In this document: positions 62,989 through 64,000 of the stretch, piece by piece
Layout of the letters: every line of letters starts with the position of its first letter
How positions within the stretch are numbered: the first letter of the stretch is position 1
Assembly (NCBI RefSeq): GCF_000338295.1
Contig: NZ_ANMO01000202.1
Span: 1-64,000, forward strand
Direction of reading: 5' to 3'
Length of the DNA: 64,000 nt
Source of the DNA: Rhodopirellula europaea 6C
GTDB taxonomy: Bacteria; Planctomycetota; Planctomycetia; Pirellulales; Pirellulaceae
Made by a program: the position numbers and the translations under genes
Notes under the pieces: model-generated
What the model was told of the DNA's origin: nothing
The model's database searches: none
The model's input: only the letters and a program-made list of their open reading frames with translations

Positions 62989-64000
62989 ATCGCACTACTG
63001 TTCTGCGACGTAAATTGGTCTATCTGATGATCCTCGTGGTCATGCTGATTCCCTTGTACCTGTTGGGGCAACCCAGCGGTGGTGGCGGGGAAGGCGGCGG
63101 CCGCTTGGCTCAGTTGCGAGGCAAGTATGACATTGCCGAGAGCGATCTCGGTGAAATCAGCCCTGCCAGTGAAACGATGAAGCTCGCTTCATTGGGGCTT
63201 CGTGGGGTGGCGGCTTCGCTGCTCTGGAAGAAGTCGCACGATTATCGTGTTCTGCACGAGTGGGACCGTTTGAAAGCAACGCTCAACAACATCGCATTGT
63301 TGCAGCCTCACTTTGACAAGGTCTGGGAATTCCAGGCTCACAACTTGGCGTACAACGTTTCGACCGAGTTCGACGATTATCGTCAACGATACGAAATGGT
63401 CCGCGAGGGGACTGAGTTCCTGACCAAAGGTGTGAACCAAAACCGCAAAGCACCACGCTTGGTTTGGTACACCGGTTGGTTCTATGGCCAGAAGATGGGC
63501 ATGTCGGATGAGAAGGAACAGTTTCGTCGACTGTTCTCCGAAGACGACAAGCTTCACGAAGACCTCTTGGAAGAAGACATTGCCGTCGACAGCCCAGAAG
63601 CTCGTGGTCCGACGAACAAACCGGACAATTGGTTGGTCGGTCGTCTGTGGCTCAACCGAGGTTACGACTTGGTCGAATCCGGTGTCCAGATTCGTCGTCA
63701 GACACCACTGAACTTCTACGAAACCGGACCAAAGTGGCGTCTGAAACACGCCGAAGCGATCGAATCAGAAGGCATCTTGGACGAGCGAGCTCAGAATGCT
63801 TGGCAGTTGGCGTCAACTGATTGGAAAGCCTTTGGTAATCGATCGGTTCCCACCACGGCTGCTTTCACAATCAAGCTCGGTCAGTTGGATGAATTGATTC
63901 GCCAACGAGAAGACAAGATCAATTTGCTAGAGGAAGTCGCTGGTGATGCTTACCTCGATGCTCGAGCGGAGGCGATTGAGAAGCTTGCTCCAGTTCAACG
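62985..64000 (+). CDS. membrane-anchored protein of the ABC unit, partial at the right edge
   Basis: The reading frame opens at ATG 62985, overlapping the permease stop by four bases, and runs open for at least 338 codons to the window end. The N-terminus has one membrane helix (about 9-28, LVYLMILVVMLIPLYLLGQP), then a Gly-rich linker, then a soluble region with LGLRGVAASLLWKKSHDYR, LQPHFDKVWEFQAHNLAYNVS and LVWYTGWFYGQKMGMS, suggesting TPR-like helices. The 3' end is outside the window. It is likely the accessory subunit of the exporter. Confidence 0.75.
   Translation, partial: MNRTTVLRRKLVYLMILVVMLIPLYLLGQPSGGGGEGGGRLAQLRGKYDIAESDLGEISPASETMKLASLGLRGVAASLLWKKSHDYRVLHEWDRLKATLNNIALLQPHFDKVWEFQAHNLAYNVSTEFDDYRQRYEMVREGTEFLTKGVNQNRKAPRLVWYTGWFYGQKMGMSDEKEQFRRLFSEDDKLHEDLLEEDIAVDSPEARGPTNKPDNWLVGRLWLNRGYDLVESGVQIRRQTPLNFYETGPKWRLKHAEAIESEGILDERAQNAWQLASTDWKAFGNRSVPTTAAFTIKLGQLDELIRQREDKINLLEEVAGDAYLDARAEAIEKLAPVQ

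Noticed and set aside
1-64000. CRISPR array, tRNA, rRNA or insertion sequence
   Set aside because: No regularly spaced repeats, no T-loop-like consensus clusters, no transposase and no terminal inverted repeats were seen by eye. A tRNAscan or repeat search would be decisive.

Overview
The window reads as chromosomal DNA of a planctomycete of the Rhodopirellula/Pirellula group. The evidence is gene content: a PSCyt1-DUF1549-DUF1553 protein, a DUF1559 pseudopilin-like protein with its C-terminal H-x9-DG motif, a giant surface protein carrying the planctomycete N-terminal LExRxMMAGD-type motif, two soluble multiheme c-type cytochromes, an HU-like protein with a lysine/proline-rich tail, and a HisA-like protein. 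GC content looks to be in the mid-50s percent, genes sit on both strands in short runs, and many starts lack a clear Shine-Dalgarno sequence, which also fits. I see no rRNA, tRNA, CRISPR array, insertion sequence or prophage; the only recombinase is a housekeeping XerC/D type.

Layout. 0-6 kb: a membrane-tethered TAXI-type binding protein behind a TPR lipoprotein, a seven-heme cytochrome, a DUF1559 protein and a tiny lipoprotein. 6-13 kb: an SGNH hydrolase, a two-domain thiamine-phosphate synthase with a secreted protein behind it, a CYTH protein, an SDR, a small basic protein and a degenerate FixJ-like regulator. 13-20 kb: a minus-strand envelope operon of GT2 glycosyltransferase, a polytopic membrane protein and an AsmA-like giant. 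20-27 kb: Nudix hydrolase, PabA/TrpG amidotransferase, DUF2617 plus HisA-like pair, flotillin FloA plus alpha/beta hydrolase, and a DUF1553 protein. 27-38 kb: AhcY, a YbjN-like protein, the 1539-residue thioredoxin/cyclophilin/cadherin-like surface protein, HU, FabH, XerC/D and GalE.

38.9-44.4 kb holds the most unusual unit: two different P-loop GTPase-like membrane proteins, a MotA/TolQ/ExbB channel protein and a small exported protein, joined by three successive 4-base ATGA start/stop overlaps. No ExbD/TolR partner is next to it. It looks like a translationally coupled membrane machine, possibly an ion-driven membrane-remodelling device; this is inference and is the best candidate here for an undescribed system.

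44-64 kb: an eight-heme cytochrome with HEAT/TPR-like tail, mannose-1-phosphate guanylyltransferase, an SH3-domain secreted protein, SerA/SerC (serine synthesis), an O-antigen-ligase-like protein coupled to a GT4 glycosyltransferase, an SDR, a CNNM/CorC-type CBS protein, FolC, and an ABC-2 type exporter unit whose third gene runs off the right edge. Several strong bidirectional hairpins mark the ends of convergent genes.
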